Part shown: positions 1 to 7,635 of the stretch, one piece after another
Numbering within the stretch: position 1 is the first letter of the stretch
Layout: each line of letters starts with the position of its first letter
From: Bacillus sp. FJAT-26390
Lineage (GTDB): Bacteria > Bacillota > Bacilli > Paenibacillales > Paenibacillaceae
DNA length: 64,000 nt
Direction of reading: 5' to 3'
Assembly (NCBI RefSeq): GCF_001682865.1
Contig: NZ_MAQX01000001.1
Coordinates: 997,290 to 1,061,289 of the forward strand
Program-made: the position numbers and the translations under genes
The notes under the pieces: model-generated
What the model was told of the DNA's origin: nothing
Databases searched by the model: none
Seen by the model: the letters and a program-made list of their open reading frames with translations, nothing else

Positions 1-1
1 A

Positions 2-466
2 AAGCTTGATGAACTCCTGGAGCAAATCCCGCATGTGAAGCCATTACTAGCCATTAAAGGTATTGGTCGGGATAGCATAGCTGGTTTTCTCGCTGAAGTT
101 GGAGATATTGAGCGCTACCGGCATCCGAAACAGATCATCAAACTCGCAGGGTTGAACCTCAAAGAAAACACAAGTGGTAAACACAAGGGACAGACAAAGA
201 TCACGAAGCGCGGACGAAAGCGACTAAGAGCGCTGCTATTTCGCGTCATGATGCCACTTGTGGCAAAGAATCGTGCATTTAAAGCCCTGCATCAATATTA
301 CACAAAGCGGTCAAACAACCCATTGAAAAAGATGCAGTCGCTCATTGCGCTTTGCGGTAAGTTGATACGAATTCTCTTTGGTGTCCTGAAGAAGGGACAT
401 CCGTTTCGTGAAGAAAAAATGTTGCGGGATATACCCCGGTTTACGGTCATGTCTTTAGCAGCTTAG
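2..466 (+). CDS. IS110-family transposase, C-terminal part (cut by window edge)
   Basis: The reading frame is open to the left edge, so the true start lies outside the window; a GTG at 35 is internal. The protein carries the C-terminal Transposase_20 region of IS110-type DEDD/serine recombinases. An IKGIG helix-hairpin-helix-like segment is followed by LAGLNLKENTSGKHKG and ITKRGRKRLR. In this family the serine of the SGxxxG segment (residue 47 counted from 35) is the catalytic nucleophile of the Tnp domain. The stop at 464-466 is followed by non-coding DNA, as expected for an IS end. Whether the N-terminal RuvC-like half is intact cannot be seen. Confidence 0.9.
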   Translation, partial: KLDELLEQIPHVKPLLAIKGIGRDSIAGFLAEVGDIERYRHPKQIIKLAGLNLKENTSGKHKGQTKITKRGRKRLRALLFRVMMPLVAKNRAFKALHQYYTKRSNNPLKKMQSLIALCGKLIRILFGVLKKGHPFREEKMLRDIPRFTVMSLAA

Positions 467-790
467 GGTTCACGATTTTTCAAAGAAGCCGAACGTAATA
501 ACACCGTTACAGACAAGTGAAGCACGAATGAGTCGGAACAACACTAACATACGGACGAAGATCCTACCGGGCAGCAATATCCGACCTCCACCTCATGGAC
601 AGGTTGAATGAAGAAATTTGGGAGCGTAGACTCTGTGAGACATGGGAGGGTTGACCGCCATGAGTCAAAGTGGAGATCCAAGAGTTCGACCATATATCCC
701 CATAATGTCCATTTTTTAAAACGAGTGGTCTGGGTGGAGGTGTTTTTGCGCTTTTTTTGCCCCATATTTATCATCTTCTACAACCTTATC
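467..790 (+). mobile_element. Probable non-coding right end of the IS110 element
   Basis: About 320 bp after the transposase have no convincing gene; overlapping short ORFs on both strands are unsupported. IS110 elements are flanked by long non-coding ends, and members of the IS1111 subgroup encode their guide (bridge) RNA downstream of the recombinase. Composition changes to AT-rich host-like DNA near 780-800, which may mark the element boundary. No terminal repeat was identified, so the end is approximate. Confidence 0.4.
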
Positions 791-1005
791 CCATCTAATA
801 GTTGTCTTGTGCGAAAGGAAAATGTTCATAATCTAAGAAAACAAACGTATTTAAGAGAAAAATGATTCTCCATAGAGGGAGTTTAGTGCAACTTCAATTA
901 CATTTAAAGCGTCTTAATTTCAGACTCTCCATTTATAGAAAATGGGGATTTTCTCAAATCGAACTAAGTTAGGTTTAAAAATGGAAAGTGAGTACTGGGT
1001 CATTA

Positions 1006-1509
1006 ATGAATATAATTGATAAACAATTTACGATATTAAGAGTAGTTTTTTTAATCACTTTTCTAGTTTATTTACTTTTATTATTAAAAGTCATATGGTT
1101 TAAAGTTGCATCTCCATTTACCATGATGGATTATCTCGTTAATTTTAATTTGAAGGATTTCAAACGCACCCTAACTTTAAGTAGTAACTTTGTGCCTTTT
1201 AAAACGATATCAAGTTATGTTTTTCATACGTCAAACCATAATATTGTTATCAGGAATGTTGTAGGTAATGTTTTCCTTTTTATTCCCTTTGGATTTCTGT
1301 TGCCAGTGATTGCAGGGAGGAATCTAAACTTTGTTCAAGTTATTATTTTTTCTTTCTTATTTAGCTTATTTCTTGAACTCATTCAATTGTTTTCTCGAAT
1401 AGGCAGCTTTGATGTTGATGATATATTGTTAAACACTCTCGGGGCAATACTAGGTTTTTTTATACTGGATGTCATCACCAAAGTAATAAGTCATAAAGCA
1501 AGAAACTGA
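1006..1509 (+). CDS. VanZ-like integral membrane protein
   Basis: A 167-residue hydrophobic protein with four to five membrane segments (about 8-30, 85-105, 110-130, 145-162). The RNVVGNVFLFIPFGFLLP stretch and the later FLELIQLFSRIGSFDVDD segment are the conserved core of the VanZ family (teicoplanin-resistance-associated and related membrane proteins, biochemical role unknown). I chose ATG 1006 over GTG 988 because the six extra residues are hydrophilic and unlike the family start. The ribosome site is weak. It stands alone between an IS end and a decayed gene, so no partner is suggested. Confidence 0.75.
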   Translation: MNIIDKQFTILRVVFLITFLVYLLLLLKVIWFKVASPFTMMDYLVNFNLKDFKRTLTLSSNFVPFKTISSYVFHTSNHNIVIRNVVGNVFLFIPFGFLLPVIAGRNLNFVQVIIFSFLFSLFLELIQLFSRIGSFDVDDILLNTLGAILGFFILDVITKVISHKARN

Positions 1510-1553
1510 ACTAACTTGTCCAGTCACAGTAAGGTTAACGGGCAGATAACGCA

Positions 1554-1860
1554 ATGGACCGCAGTCGAAATAAAGGACAGAATTGCTCGACTAACGACAC
1601 TCATGGCCATCATGCGGGAGACCTAGTATTGCATCATCTGGCCCGGTTATCGTCCGAGTCAGCCGGCAATTCCGATTTTGTCGTGGTTGACAGGAGATGA
1701 ATTCGTCGTACCGGCTTGTTATCGCGTCCAGTCGAGCGCCTCATCATGACCCTTGAGGATACGCTGTCCGCAAACCCGCTTCAACTCCTTGGGCTCTATA
1801 AGAGAGCGGATGAACGCATGTATCGGATGAAGAAAGATGCTACACCGAATACGAAAAAAG
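1554..1860 (+). pseudogene. Decayed GGDEF (diguanylate cyclase) gene fragment
   Basis: The frame at 1593 reads NDTHGHHAGDLVLHHLARL, the I-site-proximal part of a GGDEF domain, then SDFVVVDRR and a stop. One base shifted (1690 onward) it reads GDEFVV, the end of the signature motif. Further on, in the first frame again, it reads KRADERMYRMKK (about 1800-1836), the canonical last helix of GGDEF domains. The motifs are in the right order but separated by a stop, at least one frameshift and missing sequence, so this is a relic without function. Start and end are approximate. Confidence 0.75.
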
Positions 1861-1888
1861 AGGTCGACCATTTCGTTGGTCGGCCTCT
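1853..1888 (-). terminator. Rho-independent terminator of the aminopeptidase gene
   Basis: Arms GAGGTCGACCA (1860-1870) and TGGTCGGCCTC (1877-1887) form an 11-bp stem. On the minus strand it is followed by six T (complement of A 1854-1859). It lies directly after the stop of the minus-strand methionine aminopeptidase gene. Confidence 0.85.
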
Positions 1889-1895
1889 AATTATT

Positions 1896-2642
1896 CTATT
1901 GCGCGGTCAGGATTTGTGGACCTTCAGCGGTGATGGCGATCGTATGCTCGTATTGGGCTGCGAGCTTGCGGTCCAGCGTCCGGGCGGTCCAGCCGTCCGG
2001 ATCGATTGTCATGTAGTAGGTGCCTTCGGTGATCATAGGCTCGATCGTGAACACCATGCCTTCCTTGATGCGGAGGCCATTGCCGGGCTTTCCGATATGT
2101 ATATAGTTCGGTGCCTCGTGCAGGTCCCGACCGATGCCATGGGCGAGAAGGTCGCGCACGACACCGAAGCCATTCGATTCGGCATGCCGCTGGATCGCGC
2201 TCGTCACGTCGCCGAGCCGATTGCCGGGCTGCGCCTGCGCGATGCCGAGGTCAAGGCATTCCTTCGTGACGCGCATCAGCTTCTCGGCCGTCGGCGAGAT
2301 CTTCCCGACCGCATAGCTCCAGGCTGAATCGCCGAGCCAACCGTCGAGCTCCGCGACCGTGTCGATCGTCACGATATCGCCTTCTTCAAGTGGCTTGTCT
2401 GTAGGGAAGCCATGTGCGATCACGTCGTTGACGGAGGCACAGGTCGCATATTGATAGCCCTTGTAGCCCTTCGTATATGGCTTGGCGCCGTGCTTCAAAA
2501 TAATGTCCTCGAATATGCGCTCAATCTCGTTCGTCGTGATGCCCGGCTTGATGAGCGGGGCGATCGTGCGATGGCATTCGGCCACCACTTGGCATGCCTT
2601 ACGGATGGCCTCGATTTCATGCCTACTTTTTAAAATGACCAT
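1896..2642 (-). CDS. map: Methionine aminopeptidase, type I (copy 1)
   Basis: A 248-residue cytosolic metallopeptidase that removes N-terminal methionine from nascent proteins. All five dinuclear metal ligands of the family are present: D94, D105 (GWLGDSAW), H168 (LLAHGIGR), E201 (FTIEPM) and E232 (YEHTIAIT), plus the substrate-side H79. Length matches type Ia enzymes without a zinc-finger extension. It starts 7 bp after a TetR gene and so is probably co-transcribed with it. A second TetR/MetAP pair lies at 38912-40266. Being paired with a repressor rather than with secY/infA suggests an auxiliary copy, possibly for resistance to a MetAP inhibitor (inference). Confidence 0.93.
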   Translation of the reverse strand: MVILKSRHEIEAIRKACQVVAECHRTIAPLIKPGITTNEIERIFEDIILKHGAKPYTKGYKGYQYATCASVNDVIAHGFPTDKPLEEGDIVTIDTVAELDGWLGDSAWSYAVGKISPTAEKLMRVTKECLDLGIAQAQPGNRLGDVTSAIQRHAESNGFGVVRDLLAHGIGRDLHEAPNYIHIGKPGNGLRIKEGMVFTIEPMITEGTYYMTIDPDGWTARTLDRKLAAQYEHTIAITAEGPQILTAQ

Positions 2643-2649
2643 GTTTGTA

Positions 2650-3234
2650 TCAGGACTCCTTCGTAATAGCTTGCATCGCGAGCTGGGCGATTCGATCTAC
2701 GTCCAGCTCGGAAGTGCTCGCATAGTAGTGTTGCCCGCAACAGCCGACCAGCACGGCAAGCATATAGTCGACGCTGTCGTCTTCGCGTTGGGCGATCGAT
2801 TGAAGCGGAACGTACAGCCGTTCCATGAATCGTCTCTTGACGGGGGACCGATCCTTCTCAGGCAAGCCTGCATAATGTTCCGCCGCCATTTTGTAGACGA
2901 GATATGCGCGGGCATCCGACTGCCACAGCCGGAGCAGCACCTTGCAATACGTCAATAGCTGCCTGTTATCCGGGGTGCCGCGGCTGATGTTCGCCCATTC
3001 TGCCAGGACTTGCTCGCATCGCTCGAAGCCGCTGCCCAGCACATCTTCTATTAGTAAATGCCGGTTGGGGTAATAATGGTAAACCGTGCCGTAACCGAGC
3101 TCGGCCTCGCGGGCGACGTCGCGAATATCGAAGCTGCCGCCCGTGCGGAAGTAGGCGCGCGCTGCGCAGATCAGGATCTGTTCTCTGCGCTGTATGCGTA
3201 TAAGCTCATTTTGTTCTTTGGTACGGGGGCACAT
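2650..3234 (-). CDS. TetR-family regulator paired with MetAP (copy 1)
   Basis: A 194-residue protein with an N-terminal TetR helix-turn-helix (about residues 15-60: IRDVAREAELGYGTVYHYY) and an all-helical ligand-binding domain. The start MCPRTKEQN matches the paralogue at 38912 (MSPRTKEQN). A ribosome site (AAAAGGAGG) precedes it. It probably represses its own operon with the downstream aminopeptidase. The ligand is unknown. The C-terminal domain is clearly more diverged from its paralogue than the DNA-binding domain. Confidence 0.88.
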   Translation of the reverse strand: MCPRTKEQNELIRIQRREQILICAARAYFRTGGSFDIRDVAREAELGYGTVYHYYPNRHLLIEDVLGSGFERCEQVLAEWANISRGTPDNRQLLTYCKVLLRLWQSDARAYLVYKMAAEHYAGLPEKDRSPVKRRFMERLYVPLQSIAQREDDSVDYMLAVLVGCCGQHYYASTSELDVDRIAQLAMQAITKES

Positions 3235-3243
3235 GGGCGCGTG

Positions 3244-3280
3244 AACCTCCTTTTATAGACCTGCAAATTTGTCAATATAA
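3244..3280 (-). promoter_or_regulatory. Leader/promoter of TetR-MetAP cassette 1, conserved in cassette 2
   Basis: On the minus strand the leader contains TTGACA (complement of 3270-3275), then GCAGGTCTA (complement of 3256-3264), then AAAAGGAGG. The second cassette has TTGACA at 38878-38883, GCAGGTCTA at 38889-38897 and AAAAAAGGAGG with the same spacing. The conservation points to a shared promoter or operator; the exact -10 is not clear. Confidence 0.5.
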
Positions 3281-3324
3281 AGAGTGTAACGCATGGGGCG
3301 GAGAAATGCAATGTGTTGCCGCTA

Positions 3325-3597
3325 CTAGTAGCCGTTTATCCGCTCGCTAATCCAGTCTTTAGAACGGCCTCGTCTCGTTGAAAGCAATTCTTTCATTTTG
3401 GCGTGAAGGGTTTCTTCGTCCGTTTGCAGAACCGGATATGAAGTTGGATATTCACTTAGAAAACGAAGGGAAATGCTCGAGTACATACTCCTTATTTGTG
3501 TAGATTCACCGGCAGCCCCTACGAATTCTGCTTGTCGCTCCATAGCATCGGTTATTATAAGGGATCTGGTGTCCCGACCAGCCTCAATCATGGTCAT
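3325..3597 (-). CDS. Short ORF of unknown function, possibly a gene fragment
   Basis: A 90-residue, fairly polar reading frame ending in SKDWISERINGY. I recognise no family. No ribosome site precedes the ATG, and surrounding DNA is full of relics, so it may be the tail of a lost gene or a chance ORF. Confidence 0.25.
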   Translation of the reverse strand: MTMIEAGRDTRSLIITDAMERQAEFVGAAGESTQIRSMYSSISLRFLSEYPTSYPVLQTDEETLHAKMKELLSTRRGRSKDWISERINGY

Positions 3598-3686
3598 GAC
3601 AAGTAGGGGTGAACACTATAGCACTCGGGACCAAGTCCCACGGGCAGTTACGTTCGACCAGGCTACCTTAATCCTCTGTGTAAATG

Positions 3687-3718
3687 AAAAAAGGATCACC
3701 AGAAAGAACTGGTTGATC
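3687..3718 (-). terminator. Terminator-like hairpin, minus strand
   Basis: Arms GATCACCAG (3694-3702) and CTGGTTGATC (3709-3718, one bulged base) are followed on the minus strand by six T (complement of 3687-3692). No intact minus-strand gene lies directly upstream of it, so it may be left over from a deleted gene. Confidence 0.5.
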
Positions 3719-3821
3719 ACATAATACGAACGGGCAGTTTACCGGGGTGGATAAGAAAAGGGTGCCGCAAGATCAGTCTCACTAATGGTTACCACTTCAT
3801 GGTTACGTGCTTAGTAAGCAT

Positions 3822-3851
3822 CTTACAAAAATGTAAGGTAGATGTAAGGTA
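3822..3851 (+). promoter_or_regulatory. Candidate operator: inverted and direct TGTAAGGTA repeats
   Basis: CTTACA (3822-3827) and TGTAAG (3832-3837) form a dyad, and TGTAAGGTA is repeated directly at 3832-3840 and 3843-3851, 11 bp apart. Direct repeats one helical turn apart are typical of OmpR-type response regulator sites. They sit about 75-105 bp upstream of the lipase-like gene start; a TAATAT near 3880 could be its -10. Confidence 0.4.
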
Positions 3852-3927
3852 AATCGATAGCTTAGGCCAGTCAGGCAGGATAATATTGGAACAAACAAAA
3901 ACAGAATTTTTTAAAAGGAGAATCGAG

Positions 3928-5429
3928 ATGAGACTGTTTGAACTGTTGCTTTTTTTGTCAAACATCGGCTTGTTTGCATTAACGGTCCTATTAAAAAAAG
4001 GACGGCGTAGAATTCCAGTATTCGTTGCAAGCGGGATCGCCACACTTTTACTGGTCATTCATTGGACGGTGGAAGGATACAGAGTTCAGCTGTTTTTCCC
4101 ATATTTCATAACAGTCATTTTTTTAGCCATTTCAGGTTATAGCTATTTTAAAAAAACGGCCCAAAAAAAATCCCACGATTCATTTGGGGTTCAGCTAATA
4201 CCGCTTTAGCGATAATGTTGGTCGTAACAGCGGGTCTCATGTATGCTTTTCCTGTATATAAACTACCTGAACCGACAGGCGAATTTAAGGTAGGAACGCA
4301 AACTTTTCATTTCGTGGATACAAAGAGGGAAGAGATTTTCGACGAGGCCAGAGATGGTAAGAGAGAACTGATGGTTCAGGTGTGGTATCCGGCACAAGGT
4401 GGCACCGGCAAGTATGTCCCCTTTATTCCCGATACCCAGATTTTACGCTATATGGCCGCGAACTATGGCCTTCCCGGGTTTACTTTTCAACACCTGAAAT
4501 ACGTGTCCAGTCATGCTTATTTGGGGGCCGAAGTTTCTTCGGCACAGACTTCATACCCGCTGATCCTTGCGAATCCCGGGTTCGGCTCTTCCAGGTTCCT
4601 CCATACGTCGCAAGCCGAAAATCTCGCGAGTCACGGATATATCGTGGCAGTGATCGACCACACCTACAATACATTTGCAACCGAGTTTCCGGACGGTCGA
4701 ATCACGACCAGCACAACCAACGACTTATTCTCGCCCGACCATGATTACCGGACGGAAAGCGGAAATCGCGACAAGTTGGGAAAAGTTTTAACCGCCGATG
4801 TGGCGTTTACGCTGGACCAATTCGAGCTCATCCAATCGGGGCAGATTCCAAGTCATCTAAAAGGGAGGATTGATCTCGGCCATGTCGGGGTGTTCGGTCA
4901 TTCTATCGGCGGAGCGACGGCCTATGACGCTTCTTACGATCCGCGGATCGCGGTTGGAATAGACTTAGATGGAGGGCTCTATCGACTGCGTGAAAGAGAG
5001 GGTCTGCGTAAGCCGTTTTTGTTCATGAACTCGGAAAGCGAATTCGAAAGGTTAAAAATGGTGATGGATAACCATGTGTACACGGATGCAGAGCTTAACC
5101 GTATGGGCAACACAAGAGAGTGGATGGATCAAGTAACGGAAGATAAAAAGGTAGAGCTTGAACGGATGCGCGAAACGGTTGCCGCAGGGGGGCAATTCCT
5201 CTATATCGAAAATACGGAGCATTTGAATTTTACCGACGTACAGTTCATTTCTCCGATTTTCAAAATGCTGGGTGTTACAGGAAAGATTGCGCCCCAAAGA
5301 GAGAACTCCGTTATCAATGCCTATATGCTGGATTTCTTCGATATGTATCTAAAAAATCAAGGCGGAATCTTAATGAAAGGACCGGATAGCCGCTTTCCGG
5401 AGGTGAAGTTCGTAACCTCGCTATTATAA
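3928..5429 (+). CDS. Membrane-anchored alpha/beta-hydrolase (PAF-acetylhydrolase/lipase type), frameshifted
   Basis: ATG 3928 has a good ribosome site (AAAAGGAG, 3913-3920). The first frame encodes three membrane helices and stops at 4209; the second frame (in-frame from about 4164 to 5429) continues IPRFIWGSANTALAIM into a fourth helix and the catalytic domain. A -1 shift inside an A8 run (4163-4170) joins them into one protein of about 500 residues. The hydrolase part has the nucleophile elbow GHSIGG, an acid in VGIDLDGG and a histidine in NTEHLN, matching the platelet-activating-factor acetylhydrolase-like family, probably an extracytoplasmic esterase. The indel may be a sequencing error, a real mutation or a slippage switch. 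If the break is real, only the soluble part from ATG 4215 could still be translated. Confidence 0.75.
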
Positions 5430-5965
5430 ATTATGGAACAGGCTACCGATTTTGATATGCTATCGCTACAACTAGCTCTATCTATCTAAGACCAAAAGTT
5501 TTACGATACCTATCCCATAACGCGACAAGTAATCGGAAGCATAGATGACCATTGCATATAAAGCTTGAGCGCCTCTGGATTTTTTGAATCCGGAAGCTGC
5601 TGAGTCTAAAATGGATAAGCGAATTCCTAAGTTTTTAATGGAGGAAGATGTAACCCATCTGAAAATCTCATGTCAGACATTCAGGGAGATAGCGCTGCTT
5701 GGGTTATAATAATATTTGGAGTTTAGAAAAGGGGTATATACGTAATTTTATTGCGTAAAACGATCTTAATACGGTAATTACGAATTGAATTTCGTAGAAT
5801 AAAAGTTAATATGACATATCCGAAAACCAATACTATACTGTGACTTATTTTTGTTATCATGAACTGTGACAAGATGTTAATCGCTTGGAAGGAATTAGTA
5901 ATTCTTGATAGAATAAATATGAAGATGATCAGGTAATAAATTTGTACACAAAAGGAGATAAAACT
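5430..5965 (+). other. Gene-poor stretch
   Basis: No convincing gene. A 32-codon ORF at 5611-5709 (MDKRIPKFLMEEDVTHLK...) faintly resembles the start of an excisionase-type helix-turn-helix but ends early. A short inverted repeat (CTGGATT/AATCCGG, about 5575-5593) has no T tract. The last 150 bp are AT-rich and probably carry the promoter of the next gene. Confidence 0.3.
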
Positions 5966-6418
5966 ATGGCAAAAAACAAATTACTAAGAATGGACAATGT
6001 TGGCATCGTTGTAGAATCGCTTGATGACGCAATCTCTTTCTTCGAGGAGATTGGCTTGAAGCTCGAAGGGCGAGCTACTGTCGAAGGTGAATGGGCTGGT
6101 CGCGTTACCGGGCTGGGTTCACAGTGTGTAGAGATTGCTATGATGGTTACCCCGGATGGCCACAGCCGACTTGAACTTTCGCGATTTCTCACCCCACCTA
6201 CTATATCAGATCACCGAACTGCTCCTGTAAATGCCCTCGGTTATCTACGCGTCATGTTCACCGTTGAAGACATTGACGAAATGGTATCCAGACTCACTAA
6301 GTATGGTGCTCAGCTCGTTGGCGAAGTGGTTCAGTACGAGGACTCGTATCGGCTCTGCTACATTCGTGGAAATGAAGGACTTCTAATCGGTTTGGCGGAA
6401 CAACTCGGTAATAAATAA
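5966..6418 (+). CDS. VOC-superfamily (glyoxalase/dioxygenase-like) protein
   Basis: A 150-residue protein of two beta-alpha-beta-beta-beta modules (about 8-75 and 88-148), starting MDNVGIVVESLDDAISFFEEIGL and containing GYLRVMFTVEDIDEMVSRL. This is the vicinal oxygen chelate fold used by glyoxalase I, extradiol dioxygenases and fosfomycin/bleomycin resistance proteins. The start at 5966 follows AAAGGAGA. The expected first metal histidine position is valine or asparagine here and E145-type ligands are not obvious, so the reaction cannot be named. It is a single-gene unit. Confidence 0.8.
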   Translation: MAKNKLLRMDNVGIVVESLDDAISFFEEIGLKLEGRATVEGEWAGRVTGLGSQCVEIAMMVTPDGHSRLELSRFLTPPTISDHRTAPVNALGYLRVMFTVEDIDEMVSRLTKYGAQLVGEVVQYEDSYRLCYIRGNEGLLIGLAEQLGNK

Positions 6419-6467
6419 GTGACGTTTAAAAGAAGACTTAACTGAAATATACATTACTAGAGTAGGG

Positions 6468-6623
6468 TGCATCATATAAACACCGCATTCACGCTCCGGG
6501 TCTGGGCGACCCTCGGTCCCGGAAACAAGGGACGTGGGAAGTACTTGCCGGGACACATCCGCACCGACTAACCGCATCGCGGCCGGCAGCAAGTTGCCTT
6601 AACTCGGTGGACTTTGTGATGCA
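6468..6623 (+). repeat. GC-rich structured element bounded by TGCATCA inverted repeats
   Basis: A 156-bp block bounded by TGCATCA (6468-6474) and TGATGCA (6617-6623). The core is far more GC-rich than the flanks and highly foldable: CCGGG and CCCGG arms around a GGGcgaCCC hairpin, then TTGCCGG facing CCGGCA. No sensible coding frame exists on either strand. It could be a structured RNA, a small non-autonomous mobile element or a piece of a group II intron; I cannot decide. Confidence 0.45.
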
Positions 6624-6698
6624 TGAACTTTAACGGAAATTAATGCTAAACCTCAAAGTGACTCAACTAAAGAGAGACGATAGCTTAACAATCTCCAG

Positions 6699-6732
6699 AA
6701 CGAGGCTGCCGGCATAAAACGGCAGCCTCGTT
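6699..6732 (-). terminator. Strong hairpin downstream of the 129-residue ORF
   Basis: Perfect 13-bp arms AACGAGGCTGCCG (6699-6711) and CGGCAGCCTCGTT (6720-6732) with an 8-nt loop. It lies 15 bp past the stop of the minus-strand gene at 6747. The T tract is poor on both strands. Confidence 0.65.
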
Positions 6733-6746
6733 GAGCTGTGATACGC

Positions 6747-7136
6747 TCAATAACTCTTTCCTAATCTTTCCACCTCATCATCATGTAAAGCTGCTCGACG
6801 CTTTAGGAGTTCATAGGTTTCGCTCCATTCGTCAGGGTATCTTGTCCATTGAATCCGCTTATTCAGCTCTCCAAGGGCATGCTCTACTCTATTTCTAAAT
6901 TGTTTCCATACCATCTTAGCTTTGTAATAGTCACCGTTATGAGTAGCATTCACTACGTCATAACAGAGTTTGTCTTTTTTGGAAATCTCCATACTGATTT
7001 CATCAACTTTAAAAAGAATTTCTTTTTTGAGTTTGGCGTCATTCTCCATTGTTGCGATCATTTCGGACATTATAGAAATTATATTGTGATTATTTTGAGT
7101 TGAGTGATTAATACTTTCAGCGAGTTGGATAGTCAT
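6747..7136 (-). CDS. Small cytosolic helical protein, unknown function
   Basis: A 129-residue, charged, probably all-helical protein without signal peptide or membrane segment. A strong ribosome site (AGGAGGG) precedes ATG 7136 and a strong hairpin follows the stop, so it is probably a real gene. The N-terminal half has a coiled-coil-like pattern (MSEMIATMENDAKLKKEI); the C-terminal half is rich in W and R. I recognise no family. It is a single-gene unit between relics. Confidence 0.65.
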   Translation of the reverse strand: MTIQLAESINHSTQNNHNIISIMSEMIATMENDAKLKKEILFKVDEISMEISKKDKLCYDVVNATHNGDYYKAKMVWKQFRNRVEHALGELNKRIQWTRYPDEWSETYELLKRRAALHDDEVERLGKSY

Positions 7137-7382
7137 AGATTTTTCCCTCCTAGTAGCGGGATAGTTTTATAAAGAGCTGTTGCCATTCTGGTTTTATATA
7201 ATACTGTTCGTTAGAAGGACCTTTTTTTAGTCACTATGCAAGCGATAAAGAAGTATCTCATTTTTGGATTTCGTTGTGTTATTCAATTAACGGGAGTCGA
7301 TAACTGAAATTGCACATGAGGCCACATGATATATATCTACTTAATAGATAAGTTTCCTGAATAAGACGATTCTAGGGGACTT

Positions 7383-7584
7383 TATGGAAGGTTCTTAAAC
7401 GATGAGTTAATAGTCTTAATTGGCGTAATACATGGGTCAATAGTTGAAGTCGAACTAAAACATATCGCTATTAAGCCAGATTATCGCGGTAAAAGGTATT
7501 GGGAGAAGGAAGATACATGAAAATGTGCATGCCAAAAACATAGTAAAGATGAAAGCTGAAACTGATAAAGATGCTGTTGGGTAG
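7383..7584 (+). pseudogene. Decayed GNAT acetyltransferase
   Basis: Frame 7383-7520 reads VELKHIAIKPDYRGKRYWEK, the acetyl-CoA-binding motif A of GNAT enzymes (normally RGKGIGxxL), then a stop. Shifted by one base, 7513-7584 reads NIVKMKAETDKDAVG and a stop, which matches the following LxAETDxDAVxFYxxxGF segment of the same family. A frameshift in motif A and loss of both ends mean it is inactive. Confidence 0.75.
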
Positions 7585-7635
7585 TCATTGGTATAATTAG
7601 GGGTATTGAGCAAACAGCCAAAGGGGTGTTATTAA

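Noticed and set aside
544-865. Overlapping ORFs on both strands after the transposase
   Set aside because: No ribosome sites, odd composition, and the region is the non-coding end of an IS110 element.
1716-2327. 203-codon plus-strand ORF
   Set aside because: Most of it is antisense to the methionine aminopeptidase gene; only its first 45 codons contain a GGDEF relic.
6468-6623. Minus-strand 69-codon ORF covering the GC-rich block
   Set aside because: The block is dominated by inverted repeats and the frame resembles no protein.
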